Below are positions 9,566-20,660 of a stretch of DNA of 64,000 bases, one piece after another (the first letter of the stretch is position 1; each line of letters begins with the position of its first letter). The notes beneath the pieces were generated by a model, which was not told where the DNA came from, did not search any database, and saw nothing but the letters and a program-made list of their open reading frames with translations. The position numbers and the translations under genes were made by a program. The DNA is taken from assembly GCA_023548195.1 (NCBI GenBank), contig JAJHZJ010000252.1, positions 248,001 through 312,000 on the forward strand, written 5' to 3'. Source of the stretch: Bettongia penicillata ogilbyi (taxonomy: Eukaryota > Chordata > Mammalia > Diprotodontia > Potoroidae).

Positions 9566-11449
9566 TCACCTTGTGTTAGGGACATGGTACGGGGCACACC
9601 ATGAAGGCTTTAGGGCTTTTTTGCACCTAAAGTAGGATCTTCATTCCATAAGAAAAGAGGATTTAGTCTATTATGTACATACTTTTTTTTTTTAAGGACT
9701 AGACAGAGTCTTAAAAATTGAGTAGTTTTAAACCTGTGAAGTCAGGACCCTATGGGAGGTGACTGAATTATTTAAGGTGCCTTTGAAAGCATATTCATTC
9801 CAAACATTGCTATTTTGATTTTTTATTTGGCTCCAAAAAATTTGCAACATGGCTCAGTATATTAAATAAACCAACATGCTTGCAACATGGCTCAGTATAT
9901 TAAATAAACCAACATGCTTCCTTGGGACTGATATACAATTGTTTTGCATGTATTATTTTTCAAATATGTGTAGATGCTCTTGTGATTAATAAAAGACAGT
10001 TCAATTAAAACATAATTGACATGGTGACTTTTCTCATATCTTTTATCAATCAATAGATACTAGCAGTAAACTGTCATAATAAGTGTCTGTGAAATGTTTT
10101 GACAATAGAAAGGGGTCTCTATATTTGAAAAAAGACTCTGAACTACTGATCTACTACAAATTCTTCATTTTATACATCAGAAAATGGAGACATTGAAAAA
10201 CAAAGGAAAAAAGTTTGGAAAAGGGATTGGTTTTGAGCAAAAGATAATGTCATTACAAGTGTAATACTATATGTAAGGAGAATTTTGTTATCCTTTTAGA
10301 ATTCAGTTCAGAATTCCTTGCCATGGCAATGTCTAGTTTACAGGTGTCAGATAATAACCTCCAGAATAGCTCCAAGGATTCTAGATAGTAATTCCCAGAA
10401 TCATAGTGATAGGCAGTCCTACTGAGTCTGTGCCATGAGATATGGCGCTGACAAAATTGATATTTACTATACTTGCACTGAAAGAGGATATTGCTAAAGT
10501 TAACCTGTGGGTTTAATGTTGGCAAGATACCATAAAGCAAGTGGGCATTGGTCATTGAGTGGGGAAACAGCAGAGAGCACATAAGGGAATCTATGTCTGA
10601 CCAGCACCTATCAAGACTTGAGGGGATTTAGGGGAGTGTACAAACTGGAATGCTATGCCTGTCTCAAATGATCCCATTAAGACACAGAGGTAGCTGCCCC
10701 TAGGAGCTTGCTGATTAGGCGATGCTGTACGAGCTGGTACTCCCATTATTGGCAACCCTTTGAGAAGACTAGAATAGAATAAAACTGATTATTAACTCCT
10801 CCAAAGCTGTCCTTCCTGTTCTGACCAGATCAAGAGTGAACCATTTAGAGGCTGGGGTCAGAAACCTCTAGTGCCTCCCACGTGTTATCTGTGAAGCAAC
10901 TGCTCACCCTGTACTGTTTGTTCACTCTTTCCGAGTAACAAAGGAAAATGTGGTGTGGGGGCACTTATTCACCAGTTGTTGCCCCAGGGCAAAGGCTCTA
11001 TCCACTGAGGGGGTTCCTGAAGCAGTCACAAGGTGATCTGGGGAAGGGAGCAGGAAGTAGTATTTTACCTATGTGGTACTTTGTTTTGTAGTTCTCTAAC
11101 AATATAATATTATATTTATGGGGAGTTCAAGGAATACTAGCATCTCCGGTGTGAATGCTGACTGAGCCCTTTTCAAGGCTGTTCATCCACCTGTAGTACC
11201 CACCTGGTACCCAACACTCACCCGTGGCTCTAAGAAGCTATAGCATGTGCAGCTGCCACATCCATGTAAAACTGTCTTGGAAGACTGGCTAACGCAGGAT
11301 GAGGGTAACTGATAGGTCTCAGACCTATAGGTGAGTCAGTGGAGTGTCAACCCCAAAAATGTGGAGACTTCCCTTGGTGGAATGGACAGATGAGAACAAA
11401 TTATTCCAACAGCCATTAAGGCAGCTAAATCAGGGAATGTGGAACACTT
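9566..11449. other. Unassigned sequence with a 38-bp tandem duplication
   Basis: Apart from the perfect duplication at 9844-9919 I recognise no repeat or gene. A minus-strand frame at 10253-10582 has no motif and probably is chance. Confidence 0.4.
9844..9919 (+). repeat. Perfect 38-bp tandem duplication
   Basis: The unit starting GCAACATGGCTCAGTATATT occupies 9844-9881 and repeats without a mismatch at 9882-9919. The surrounding sequence is single-copy. It looks like a recent slippage or repair event. Confidence 0.95.
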
Positions 11450-11635
11450 AGAGCTTGGTCACACATCAAAGACATCCGCTGCATCCCACAAGTCGTCCTG
11501 ACTTTTCTCTTGCTGCTGGGCATGGATGGTTCTGGAAGAGAGAGCAAGGCTGACAACTTCCTGCAACTCTGCCTCACTTAAATCCAGTTCACCTGCAAAT
11601 CAAGACATCCCTCCATGATGTTCAAAAACAGCTAA
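11450..11635 (+). mobile_element. LINE-tailed marsupial repeat (SINE-like)
   Basis: Contains GGTTCTGGAAGAGAGAGCAAGGCTGA, CAACTCTGCCTCACTTAAATCCAG and TTCACCTGCAAATCAAGACA, shared with copies at 18484 (sense) and 20418 (antisense). Family name not resolved; the 3' part is related to the tail of the LINE at 26.0-26.6 kb. Confidence 0.6.
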
Positions 11636-11744
11636 CAACATTATTGTCTGGTAAGGCTCTCTGCACTTGAATTAGTAATACTATTTTCCTTCTTTTAACA
11701 TTCTTCATTTGAGGTCTTCTTAAAGTGAAACTAAATTAAAATTA

Positions 11745-12625
11745 CCTGCTGGCCTCCTACCAGTCACTCAGTGTCACTATTAAACCCCAAACAAATATAT
11801 CTTCCAAAGTTACCATGATCTCTTAATGACTAGATCTGGTGGCCTTTCCTCAGTCCTCATCGTTCTTGACCTCACTGTAGCTGGTCACTGTTGATTAGCA
11901 TCTCCCCCAAATAATTGTAGTCTCCCTCTTCATTTGTGACGTTTTTCTTGATTCTCATCCTGTCTTTGAGACTATGCTTTCTCAGTCACCTTTGCTGGAT
12001 CATCATCCATATTAAACACCCAAACTGTGGGTGTCCCTCTATCTATACGCTTGTATGTACTTAGTGACCTCAGCTCCCATAGGTTTAATTTTCATCTCTA
12101 AAAAGATGAACCTCTCAGATCTATACATCCAGCCTAATCTTCCATTTTGCCAACTGTCTATTAGACTTTTCAAAGCATCTCAAATTCAACATGTCCAAAA
12201 GAGAACTCATTACATCTCTTCAAAAACCCACTCCTATTTTGAATTTCTCTGGGTTTTTTGAGGTTACTACCATCCTTCCAGTCACTCAGGTTGGCAACCT
12301 TGGCAATAGCTTTACTCCTCAATTTCTATCACCTCCCATAACAAATCAGTTACCAGACATTATCATGTCTACTTTGATAATATCTTTTGAATTCTTCTCC
12401 TCTCTACTCACAAAGCTAGACCCACATCACCTTATTCCTAGACTACTGCACAATAGCCACAATAACCTAAATGGTATTCCACACTGAGTTTCCCCTCTCT
12501 CCCAATCTATGACATGTACACAGCTAAAGATGTTTTCCCAAAGGACAAGTCTGCCCATGCCTCTTTCCTCCTCAGTAAACTTGAGTAACTTCCTATTGAC
12601 TCTAGGATCAAATATTATATCATTT
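11745..12625 (+). mobile_element. L2 LINE, internal region
   Basis: Marker words of L2 are in order: AAATTCAACATGTCCAAAAGAG, then TCACTCAGGTTGGCAACCT, ACCTTATTCCTAGACTACTG, and CTCAGTAAACTTGAGTAACTTCCTATTGACTCTAGGATCAAAT near the end. About 880 bp survive, the longest L2 piece here. Reading frames are destroyed. Confidence 0.7.
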
Positions 12626-12691
12626 TTATCTCATCTTTTAATTTTCATTTTTGTGTCGGTTTTATGATATACATAATTATTAATACAGGAG

Positions 12692-12947
12692 TGTTGTTTA
12701 ATTGTCAGTTGTCTCTGACCCTTCATGATTTCTTTTGAGGGTTTTCTTGGCAGAGATACGGACGTGCTTTGCCATTTCCTTCTCCAGCTCATTTTACGGA
12801 TGAGGAAACTGAGGCAAACAGGGTAAAGTGACTTGTCCAGTACCACATGGTTAGTACATATCGGAGGCCAGATTTAAACTCAAGAAGATATGTCTTCCTG
12901 ACTCCAGACCTGGTACTATATGCGCTATGGTGGCCACCTAGCTGCCC
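12692..12947 (-). mobile_element. RTE-tailed SINE, antisense
   Basis: Full length in reverse, from GTTGTTTAATTGTCAGTTGTCTCTGACC (the RTE tail) to CCACCTAGCTGCC (the tRNA-like head). The middle has CCATTTCCTTCTCCAGCTCA and GATGAGGAAACTGAGGCAAA. The B box reads GATTTAAAC in this orientation, mutated from GATTTGAAC. Confidence 0.9.
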
Positions 12948-13746
12948 AGATTTATGCTAGTTCCCACCTTTGGGCACCCTGAGAGCCTAGGAAATACCCT
13001 TTTAATGAAGAAGCATCTAGAATGTCTCTAAACATTAAAAGCACTCTTCTCTGTCCTGTAAAATTTGGGTTTCTTTATATATATGCTCACACACATAGAA
13101 TGAGCTAACATCAAAACCAAATGCAGACAGTACAGTTATGTTGTTAAAGAGAGTGGGGCCAGGAGATGAAATAGACAGCAGGGGGAATTGCTCAGCGTTG
13201 CCAAGTAAATCACTAAAAGGAATTTGCTGTCTTTCAAACTCATTGGAGATCACTGTAACCTTAACTTCAAAGAAAACAGATCATTAACTTGACATTCAAT
13301 TCAATATGGCATTACATCTTATAAAAACAATCTACTCTAGAAGTCCCTTTTATGTACTAGAAATCTAATGTGAAACCTTTTGCAACTTAACTTTTTGTCA
13401 TTTTTAAAGAAAGAAATTCAGCAAAGTCAAAGGAGAAGTGAATTTTTCACAGTACAAAGACTTGCCGAACTAGAGGTGAGAAAAATCTATTGGGTCATCT
13501 TGTCTCTAGACTTCCATTTCTATACCACCCACTCACATCCAAAGGTCTGAAAAAAAATTATTCCATCTTTGCTTTTCCAATACAGGTAGGAACCTCTGCT
13601 GTGTACCTTGTGCTGGATTTAGGACAATTATTCTGCTTCCTCTTGGTGGGGCTTTTTGTATGTAACTTTGTTTTGCTTTTCAAAAATATTGTCACTATTT
13701 TTAGTTTCCATTTTGGTGAAGAGGGGGAACTGATAAAATACCATGA
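12948..13746. other. Unassigned sequence
   Basis: No gene or repeat recognised. The frame at 13490-13783 (97 codons) runs into the 7SL pseudogene and shows no conserved motif. Confidence 0.4.
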
Positions 13747-13998
13747 GCCAGGCATGGTTACACATGCCTACAATACCTGGTAACGGGATGGACTGACGCT
13801 GGTAGATTGCTTGTGCTTGGGAATTCCAAACTGTAGAAGGGCTGAAGTCAGTCTAGTGTCCACACTAAATCTGGCACCATTATGGTGATTTCCCAAGGAG
13901 CAAGGGTTGGGGAAGAGGGAACTAAGCCGCTAAGGGAGGGGTAAACCAGCCCAGAACACAAACAGACTAGATCAAAGTTTCTGGGTCAAAAAGCAGAG
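13747..13998 (+). pseudogene. 7SL (SRP) RNA pseudogene, 3'-truncated
   Basis: 7SL RNA is the scaffold of the signal recognition particle. The copy starts at the natural 5' end (GCCAGGCATGGTTACACATGCCT, cf. the GCCGGGCGCGGTGGC start) and continues into the S domain. There GTGTCCACACTAAATCTGGCACC, TATGGTGATTTCCC, GAGGGGTAAACCAGCCCAG and AACAGACTAGATCAAAG correspond to 7SL helices 6-8. It ends before the last ~50 nt, so the returning Alu-domain strand is missing. Presence of the S domain shows it came from 7SL RNA itself, not from an Alu-like SINE. CpG sites are mostly lost, so it is not expected to function. Confidence 0.85.
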
Positions 13999-14007
13999 AG
14001 ATTGAGG

Positions 14008-14103
14008 TTCAGGAAAACACACTGGATTTTGGGCTTGGAGGGCTCATGTTCAAACCTTGGCTTTTCCTCTTACAGTTTATGCAGTCTTGGGAAAGTCACC
14101 TAT
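14008..14103 (+). mobile_element. MIR-type SINE, left part, split by a nested SINE
   Basis: Has GATTTTGGGCTTGGAGGGCTCATGTTCAAA and CTTGGGAAAGTCACC. It resumes at 14371 (CACTGGGCCTCAGTTTCCTTA). Confidence 0.65.
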
Positions 14104-14370
14104 CATAATCATCACTAACATTTATATAGCAGTTGTTATGTGTCAGTCACAGTCTTAAGCAGTTTACTATGATCATCTCATTTTGATATTCACAACAACC
14201 TGGTGAGATAGATGCTATCATTATCTCTATTTTATAAATTAAGGAATGAGACAAACAGAGGTTAAGTGACTTGCCCAGGGTCACACAGCTAGTGTCTGAT
14301 GCTGGATTTGAACTCAGATCATCCTGACTTCAGGCCTGGCACTCTATCTACTGTGTCACCTAGCTAACCT
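14104..14370 (-). mobile_element. MIR/MON1-like SINE, antisense, nested
   Basis: Complete core in reverse: CTAACATTTATATAGC, CACAACAACCTGGTGAGATAG, GACTTGCCCAGGGTCACACAGCTAG, GATTTGAACTCAGATC, ending GTGTCACCTAGCTAAC. Inserted into the sense MIR on both sides. Confidence 0.85.
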
Positions 14371-14440
14371 CACTGGGCCTCAGTTTCCTTATTTGTAAAA
14401 CTTTTGTATTGAACTAAATGACATCTAATCATTTCTCCCT
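14371..14440 (+). mobile_element. MIR-type SINE, right part of the split copy
   Basis: Continues CACTGGGCCTCAGTTTCC...TTGTAAAA with the usual following word AACTAAATGACATCTAA. Confidence 0.6.
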
Positions 14441-15164
14441 TCTTTAACACGCTTCTTTATTTTAAATCTTTTTAAAGTGAAATGGCCTCATAATTGCCCC
14501 TTTCAATCACTCAGTGTGTCCAGTCAATCCCAAAGGCACATGATTGACATGGGGTGGCATCCTTTACAGGAGATTTTCTTTCCTGGGAAAACACCCTTGG
14601 AAACCTCTTTGCCAAACACAAGGTCAGCTCCAATCTACCTCACTGCTATTTTCTTTTAACTCTGGTGGCCTAATAATGCTCCTTGGAGTCTCTGTTTATA
14701 TTCTCTGCTCCAGTGCGATCCTTGGCTTTTATATGCTCATCAGATTGAAATCACAGTGTCAGAAAATACACCATCAGTGAGCAAAAAGCATGAATTGGTT
14801 GTGCTTTTGGTGAGAAAGATTCCAAGCCAGTTACAAACAGCTGATTATTTATAGTCTATAAAGGGGCTGACTGCCAAGAATAACTTAGGAAAATGCTATA
14901 ATTATTTGAAATGGAAGCATTATGCTGCCTAGGGACACTGATGTTGTATGTGTGTGCACCCATGTAAGGTAGCCTCAACTGAATTCTTCATGTCTGAGAA
15001 ATCCACTAGAAACTTAGCTTGGCAGGGAGGGGGGAAGGAAGGGATCAAGAATTATGTGAAAAACAAATAAAGCAGAGTTCTATGATGGTTGACTAAAGGG
15101 AGGGGGAATCTATTCAACAGTAAAGTAATTTTGCTCTCACAAGATCAGAGATGTGGAACCTACT
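14441..15164. other. Unassigned sequence
   Basis: No recognised repeat or gene. Two overlapping short frames (14477-14780) have no motif. Confidence 0.4.
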
Positions 15165-15402
15165 TTTGGAGGTCATTAAGTCCAATCATTTCACAAATGA
15201 GGAAAATAAACCAGGTACTGTTCCCTCTAGTCCTTACAACAACCCTGAGAGCTAGGTGCTATATATCATCTTCCCCATTTTATATATGAGGAAACTGAGG
15301 CAGACAGAGGTTAAGTGACTTTCCCAAGATCACACAGCTAGTAAGTGTCTGAGGTCAGGATTTGAACTCAGGTCTTCAGCTCTATCCACTGCACCACCTT
15401 TC
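15165..15402 (-). mobile_element. MIR-type SINE(s), antisense
   Basis: 15215-15402 is one copy (TTACAACAACCCTGAGAGCTAGGTGCTA, GAGGAAACTGAGGCAGACAGAGG, CACACAGCTAGTAAGTGTCTGAGG, ATCCACTGCACCACC). The preceding 50 bases (GGTCATTAAGTCCAATCATTTCACAAATGAGG) look like the stub of a second copy. Confidence 0.8.
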
Positions 15403-15448
15403 TTGACTTGAGATTTATTGATGAATCTGCTTAAAAACACTGCCTCTA

Positions 15449-15512
15449 ACAATTAAAAGCTGCCAACTTGCTTTTTCTCTGACAATTAAAAGCTGCCGAT
15501 TTGTTTTTCTCT
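15449..15512 (+). repeat. Diverged ~33-bp tandem duplication
   Basis: ACAATTAAAAGCTGCC...CTTTTTCTCT occurs at 15449-15480 and, with a few changes, at 15482-15512. Confidence 0.75.
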
Positions 15513-16462
15513 ACAAAATGATCAAGGGAAGCCCAGACTGAAGTCTCCAAATGCTGAAAGAAGGCTTCATTTCAAAGAAGGGGAAGTCACAAAAGCCAGA
15601 CAGATCTAGGAAAGCAATCCATTGAATATTCAGCCTCCCTGGGGAGTTATTTCCCCCTTGGAATTAGCCTAGGCTGAGAAGGGAAGGGTAAGAAAATTCA
15701 TTCACATTCAGAAAGACCTCCTGGGTGAATTCTGCTCTCCATCCAAGCTGATTGTGAAAACAGCCTCAAGAGAGAATCCAGGAAGCCTGGAGAAAGGAGA
15801 TTCCTGCTGTGAAGTCACCAGGTGAGCTACTAACCCGTGAATTCTGTAACAGTTTTCAAAACTCTGTTTTTCTCCCCTCTATATTCCTCCGGTGCGCTTA
15901 ACACCTGCTTTGGTGACCTGCTTTTTGTTGCAGTCATTCCGGTTTGCCTCTTGGCCGCTGGTTCTTGCCTATTGCAGGGTATATAGCTCAGAAGAGAGAG
16001 TGATAGGCTAGGCCAGTAGTATGTACAGAGAGTGAATCATACAGAATTTCTTAGGAAGCCTGGGTGTCCTAAAAGAAGGAATGAATGGGAGAAAAAGATT
16101 AAATCTGGCCTTGGGAATTCTTTTATAAATGAAAAGCCCTATCTAGGAGGGCAAAGGGCAAAATTTGAAAAACCAATTCATCTCTAAAGGTAGAAATCTG
16201 CCGACAGGAGTGTGCACAGCCTATTTATATTTGTCATGTGCTTTCTTCCATCCATTGAAGCCCCCTCATGCTGTAGGAAATAACCCGCGGACCTCAAAGA
16301 GTATGTCAGTAGAACAGAGATTCCATCATGCTGGAAAGACTTAGGCACTGGTCCTGGTGACTATCTTTATGTCATTTGGAGAACAGCCTTATGCTCTGAG
16401 AGTTTCATCATCTGACAGCTGGGCTACCAAGTGAATTGTTTGGAAAGGTGAGTTGTAACTGC
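15513..16462. other. Unassigned sequence
   Basis: Nothing recognised over ~950 bp. No long frame. Confidence 0.4.
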
Positions 16463-16720
16463 TGTTGTTCAGTTGGTTCAGTTATGTCTGACTTTCTCCC
16501 ACCCAGTTTGAGGATTTTCTTGGCAAAGGTACTGGAGTGGTTTGCCATTTCCTCCTCCAGCTCATTTTTTGCAGATGAGGAAACTGGCAGAAAAGGCAAA
16601 AGAGTTGAGTGACTTACCCCAGGTCACACAGCTGGTAAGTGTCTAAGGCCGGATTTGAACTCCGGAAGATGAGTCTTTTTGACTTTAAGCCTAACCCATT
16701 TTCCACTCTGCCAACTATAA
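16463..16720 (-). mobile_element. RTE-tailed SINE, antisense
   Basis: Tail words GTTGTTCAGTTGG and GAGGATTTTCTTGGCAAAGG, a GGTTTGCCATTTCC word and the B box GATTTGAAC are clear. The tRNA head is degenerate (CCACTCTGCCAACTATA). Confidence 0.85.
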
Positions 16721-17189
16721 TGGGGCAAAGAGTAGCATATCTAACATGGAGGAATGATTCGCTTCCTGGGGCAAGAGAGATGCTTTCTCTCTAAAGTGTG
16801 TTCACTTTTTCTCTATGGAGACTGATCCTTATCCAGAGAAGCCTTGTGGCAACCATACTTAGCTGACACCCCTAGGATCCTGAGGCAATGGCACCCCTCT
16901 CTCAGGTCCCACCTCCCCAAAATCAACCTGTAAAGAGGTCAGGGTCAAACTCTCTAAGAGACTCTAAGCAACTAGACCCATCATGGGACCTTTTTCTAAT
17001 GTATTCTATCACCTTATCCCTTCTAGAGACATAACTAAGGCAGGGCAACTGAGCCTTTGTGCCAGGGCACTGAAATTTATAGGGTACTGAAAGCACTTTC
17101 AACCCTTTAATAGTTTTAGAAGCAACACAACTTAGTACCTACTTGGCACAAGTAATTAGTTACAATAGGAAACAAATCACCAATATTAA
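16721..17189. other. Unassigned sequence
   Basis: No recognised feature. Confidence 0.4.
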
Positions 17190-17697
17190 GAGAAATATAA
17201 AAATATTCATAAAAGCACTTTTTATGGTAGTAAAGAACTGGAAACAAAGCAAGAGCTCTGGTTAGAGAGTGACTGGGTGAAGGGATTGGAATTATTGTGC
17301 AACAAAAAATGACAAGTACTAGAAATTCAGAGAAATACTGGAAGACTTAATTGAATTTATGCAGAGTGCTTCAGTTAAACTTAAGCAGAACCAGAAAAAA
17401 AACCCACACATAATGACTTGAGAATGTAGATGAAAAGAACACTAATAGAAAAGGACTTGTAATGATCAGTCTTGGTCCCAGAGATTAAAGAAACATATCT
17501 TCCTCCTCTGCAGAGAAGTGGAAGATTTGGGGAAAGGGGGAGCACAGAAGGACCCATATATTTGTCAGAGTAGGTTACCACTGGCTATATTTGCTCATCT
17601 CTTTCTCTTTGTTACACCGTGTGGGTGGGCAGAATGGGTTGTGCTATATGCAGGAATGACTACTGTGGAAAGACATAACTCAGTTTTAAAATAAAAT
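17190..17697 (+). mobile_element. Old L1 3' end (ORF2 C-terminus and 3'UTR)
   Basis: Translating near 17210 gives ALFMVVKNWKQ, which parallels TLSVVAKTWKL of the L1 at 47.8 kb and is part of the ORF2 C-terminal region. It then reads GGAAGACTTAATTGAA, and a 3'UTR with CCTCCTCTGCAGAGAAGTGG. Frames are broken. Its 3'UTR differs from that of the L1 at 47.5-48.4 kb, so it is an older subfamily. Confidence 0.65.
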
Positions 17698-18483
17698 ACA
17701 CCAGACTGCACATATTTCCTTCCCACTTTTCAATAGCTTCCCAGGAAGTAAGCACCTCCTCAGCCCCATCCTCAGCTAATGAATTGAAGGTGTGCCTCTT
17801 GCCCCAGCTGCAAAAATTTCCAGTTGCCCTTCTCGCTTGTTATAACTCTATCAGTCAAGCATGGAGTTGAGGGAGTGCCCAGTCAAATGAGTCTCTTTTG
17901 AGGCATTGAAATTAGTTAAGTCTTTCTTAACTATGTTCATCCCCATTTGAGTTTTTAGGAACGCCAATAAATTATGTGCATGCCCTCAGAGCCTAGTAAG
18001 TAAGGTATTGGATATTATGCAAGTTTAGCCATACAGGTAAGCAATTGATTAATGCGAGGGAAGCCTACTCCCCCTCCCCTGTTCAGGTATGTATTCCCCT
18101 TCTGACCCATCATGAAATGATGCAATTAGAGGCTGTTTTGAATTAAAGGGAAATCTTCAAAAGTTCCTCATTAAAATATCCATTAGCCATGCTTCTTGGG
18201 TTTTAAAGTTAACTTTGTGGGTCTACATTCTCATCACTACAGTTCATGAGCCCCCACCAGTGTGCTTTCTTTTAACAATGAGTCATATTGTTTGGGTTTT
18301 GATGGCTCAGAGTGAGTGCAAATAGTAAGTTTTTTTCTGTTCTGGCCAGAAACTCTGAGTTTTCCCTTCCATCTTTTGTCTCACTTCTAACCCAGCCTTT
18401 AATCACCGAATAGGCATTGCCTCAGACAAACTGAGACCTGGGAAAGAGCTTAACTTAGAAAGGTGAGGGTCTCCCCTACATCC
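17698..18483. other. Unassigned sequence
   Basis: No recognised gene or repeat. Confidence 0.4.
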
Positions 18484-18650
18484 AGAGACATCACCAGTCC
18501 TCTTGAACTGGGTTTCCCACTGGATTTTGATGACTCTAGAGGAGAGAGTGAGGTTGATGACTTTGCATGGCTCTGCCTCACTTAAGTCCAGTTCACCTTC
18601 TCAATGTCATCCATCCTCGTTGGGGAGGAAGAACAAACAACAAATACATA
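18484..18650 (+). mobile_element. LINE-tailed marsupial repeat, sense
   Basis: Shares ACTCTAGAGGAGAGAGTGAGG and CTCTGCCTCACTTAAGTCCAGTTCACCT with 11450-11635. The 3' end GAAGAACAAACAACAAA matches the end of the LINE relic at 26572. Confidence 0.65.
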
Positions 18651-18663
18651 CATACAACGAGTT

Positions 18664-18935
18664 AACATTAACAATTAGGTGGAACACTGGATAGGGTTTG
18701 GGAAGTGGAGTCAAGAAAATCTGAATTCAAATCCTATCTGAGATACTCACTAGGTATGTGACCCTAGGAAATCACTTAACCTCTCCTTGTATCAATTTCC
18801 CCATCTGTAAAATGGTTATAATAACAGCACCACCCTCAGAGGGCTGTGAAATGAATTAAAATACACAAAATGCTTTATAAACCTTAAAATTTTATGTAAA
18901 TGCTAACCATAATTATTATTAGTAGTGGTGGTAGT
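18664..18935 (+). mobile_element. MIR/MON1-like SINE, sense
   Basis: Head AACAATTAGGTGGAACACTGGATAG, B box GAATTCAAATCC, then AATTTCCCCATCTGTAAAATGG and the longer MIR 3' part (AAATGCTTTATAAACCTTAAA) without an RTE tail. Confidence 0.8.
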
Positions 18936-18949
18936 AACAGTAGTACTAA

Positions 18950-19125
18950 TCATAGATGGAGAACAGGAAAGGACCTCAGAGGGCCCTCTAATCCAACTCC
19001 TAAATTTTACATATGAGTAAACTACAACCCAGGGAAGTTAAGTGATTTGCACATAATTACAAAGTAAGTCGCAGTCAAATTTGAACTCGGGTCTTCGGAG
19101 TCTAGAGGACCTCCACTATCCCTTA
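18950..19125 (-). mobile_element. MIR-type SINE, antisense
   Basis: GGAAAGGACCTCAGAGG, TCCAACTCCTAAATTTTACATATGAG, AAGTTAAGTGATTTGCACA and TTTGAACTCGGGTCTTC are the antisense core. Confidence 0.7.
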
Positions 19126-19261
19126 TTTACCACTTTGATATTTTTTTCCAACTTGTCTTGTACATTTCATTCATTTACAGTTCCTAGCCCTGCAAGACTT
19201 TGTGTATTCAGATTAGATTCTGTAAAATGAATGAATAAAATGGTTAGATTAGAAATTTTTA

Positions 19262-19388
19262 AGAACCAACCTGTCAAAGTCAACAAGCATTTCTTAAGCA
19301 TCTATTATGTGCCAGGAACCATGCTAAATGCCAGAGGATACAAAGAAAGGCAAAAATCAGTCCCTACCTTCAAGTCTAAGAACCTGAT
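19262..19388 (-). mobile_element. L2 LINE 3' region, antisense
   Basis: CAACAAGCATTTCTTAAGCATCTATTATGTGCCAGGAACCATGCTAAATGC, then ACAAAGAAAGGC and TCCCTACCTTCAAG are the antisense L2 end. Confidence 0.7.
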
Positions 19389-19424
19389 TGATTTCTAAGA
19401 TAACCTTTACATTTTTATTTATCG

Positions 19425-19570
19425 TAATAGTGGTACAAAGACCACTAGACTGGGAATAAGGAGACTCTGGATCTCAATCTGCCACTAACTAGCCATGTGA
19501 CCTTAAGTAAATCCCTTCTTCACACTAGGATTCAGTTTCCTCATCTATTAAAAGAATAACAAATTAGATG
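19425..19570 (+). mobile_element. MIR fragment, sense
   Basis: AAGACCACTAGACTGGGAATAAGGAG, TAGCCATGTGACCTTAAGTAAA and CAGTTTCCTCATCTATTAAAAG. Confidence 0.65.
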
Positions 19571-19952
19571 TGTTAAGGACCAAATGCAGCCTTGGTCTGC
19601 AATCTGAGAACACAGGCTGAGTGCAGCAATGGAGCTTAGCCATTGGCTTTGTGAACAAGGGTTTTAGAAAACGACTATAGATGGAAAAGAGAGTTGCTTG
19701 GCAACTGTGGTGTAGGGAGTTAAAGCATCAGGATAGCTGAGATTGGCAGTCCCTGATTTACTTGCTCCTTGTACACAGGCCTGGCTGGCTATCCCAAGCA
19801 GTCACCAGAGCCAGTATGGATTAGCCACTTCTTTCTCCTCTCTTCCCAGTTAGAAAAATTGAGAAGGCGAGAATGAAAAAGGCACTGGATCTGCAGGGCA
19901 GGAAGGCACCAGGTACTGCCCGTATTCCTTCTACCTTGTCACTACTTACAAG
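19571..19952. other. Unassigned sequence
   Basis: No recognised feature. Confidence 0.4.
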
Positions 19953-20160
19953 TGTTGTTCAGTCATTTCAGTCCAAATGATTCCATCTGGGTTTAAGAGA
20001 CTGGAGTGGTTTGCCGTTTCCTTCTCCAGCTCATTTTACAGATGAGGAAATTGAGGCAAACAGTTAAATGACTTGCCCAGGATTACACAATTAAGCAAGT
20101 GTCTGACGCTGGATTTGAACTCCTGCTCCAGGCTCTCTATCTGCTGTGCCCTAGATAACC
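19953..20160 (-). mobile_element. RTE-tailed SINE, antisense
   Basis: TGTTGTTCAGTCATTTCAGTCC, a shortened tail, GGAGTGGTTTGCCGTTTCCTTCTCC, CAGATGAGGAAATTGAGGCAAAC, GGATTTGAACTCC. The tRNA head is decayed. Confidence 0.85.
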
Positions 20161-20417
20161 CTGCTGACAAGTGGATTTGCTCTGGACCTACTATCTGAGG
20201 GCCCAATCTGTTACATTTTACACCCCCACCTCTCAATTCCCACCCCACCCCCCACCTCAGTCACTCCCCCAGGGTTCTCTCATGTCCTATTTTCACTTAA
20301 GCACTTATCATGAGATTAGCTTTTGTAAATCCTACTTGTATCACCTGTCTGTGGAGAGAGGAAGAAGACTAGGCTCCCAGTTTAACTCAGTTCCTACATA
20401 GCACTAGTCCCATATAT

Positions 20418-20628
20418 TGTCATTTGTTGCTGAAGAAGACCATGCCATCAGAGAGATGATGACATGACTTGCACTTGACTTTGTTCTGAGTGAGGGAGGG
20501 CTGTGCAGGTCACCAGCCTCACCTCTCCTCCAGAGCCATCTGAATCCAGTGACCAGATATTCATCAGGATGACTGGAGATGACCCAGGAAAAACTGAGAG
20601 ACTTGGCCTCTTTAGGCCAAGGTCTATG
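20418..20628 (-). mobile_element. LINE-tailed marsupial repeat, antisense
   Basis: Contains GTCACCAGCCTCACCTCTCCTCCAGAGCCATCTG and GGATGACTGGAGATGACCCAGGA, followed by GGCCTCTTTAGGCCAAGGTCT. It is related to the copies at 11450 and 18484. Confidence 0.65.
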
Positions 20629-20634
20629 CAAGAA

Positions 20635-20660
20635 GGGAAGGGGAGGGGAGGGGAGGGAAA
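20635..20660 (+). repeat. G-quadruplex-type (GGGGA)n tract
   Basis: Four or more runs of 3-4 G separated by single A (GGGGAGGGGAGGGGAGGG). This satisfies the usual G4 pattern on the plus strand. Confidence 0.8.
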
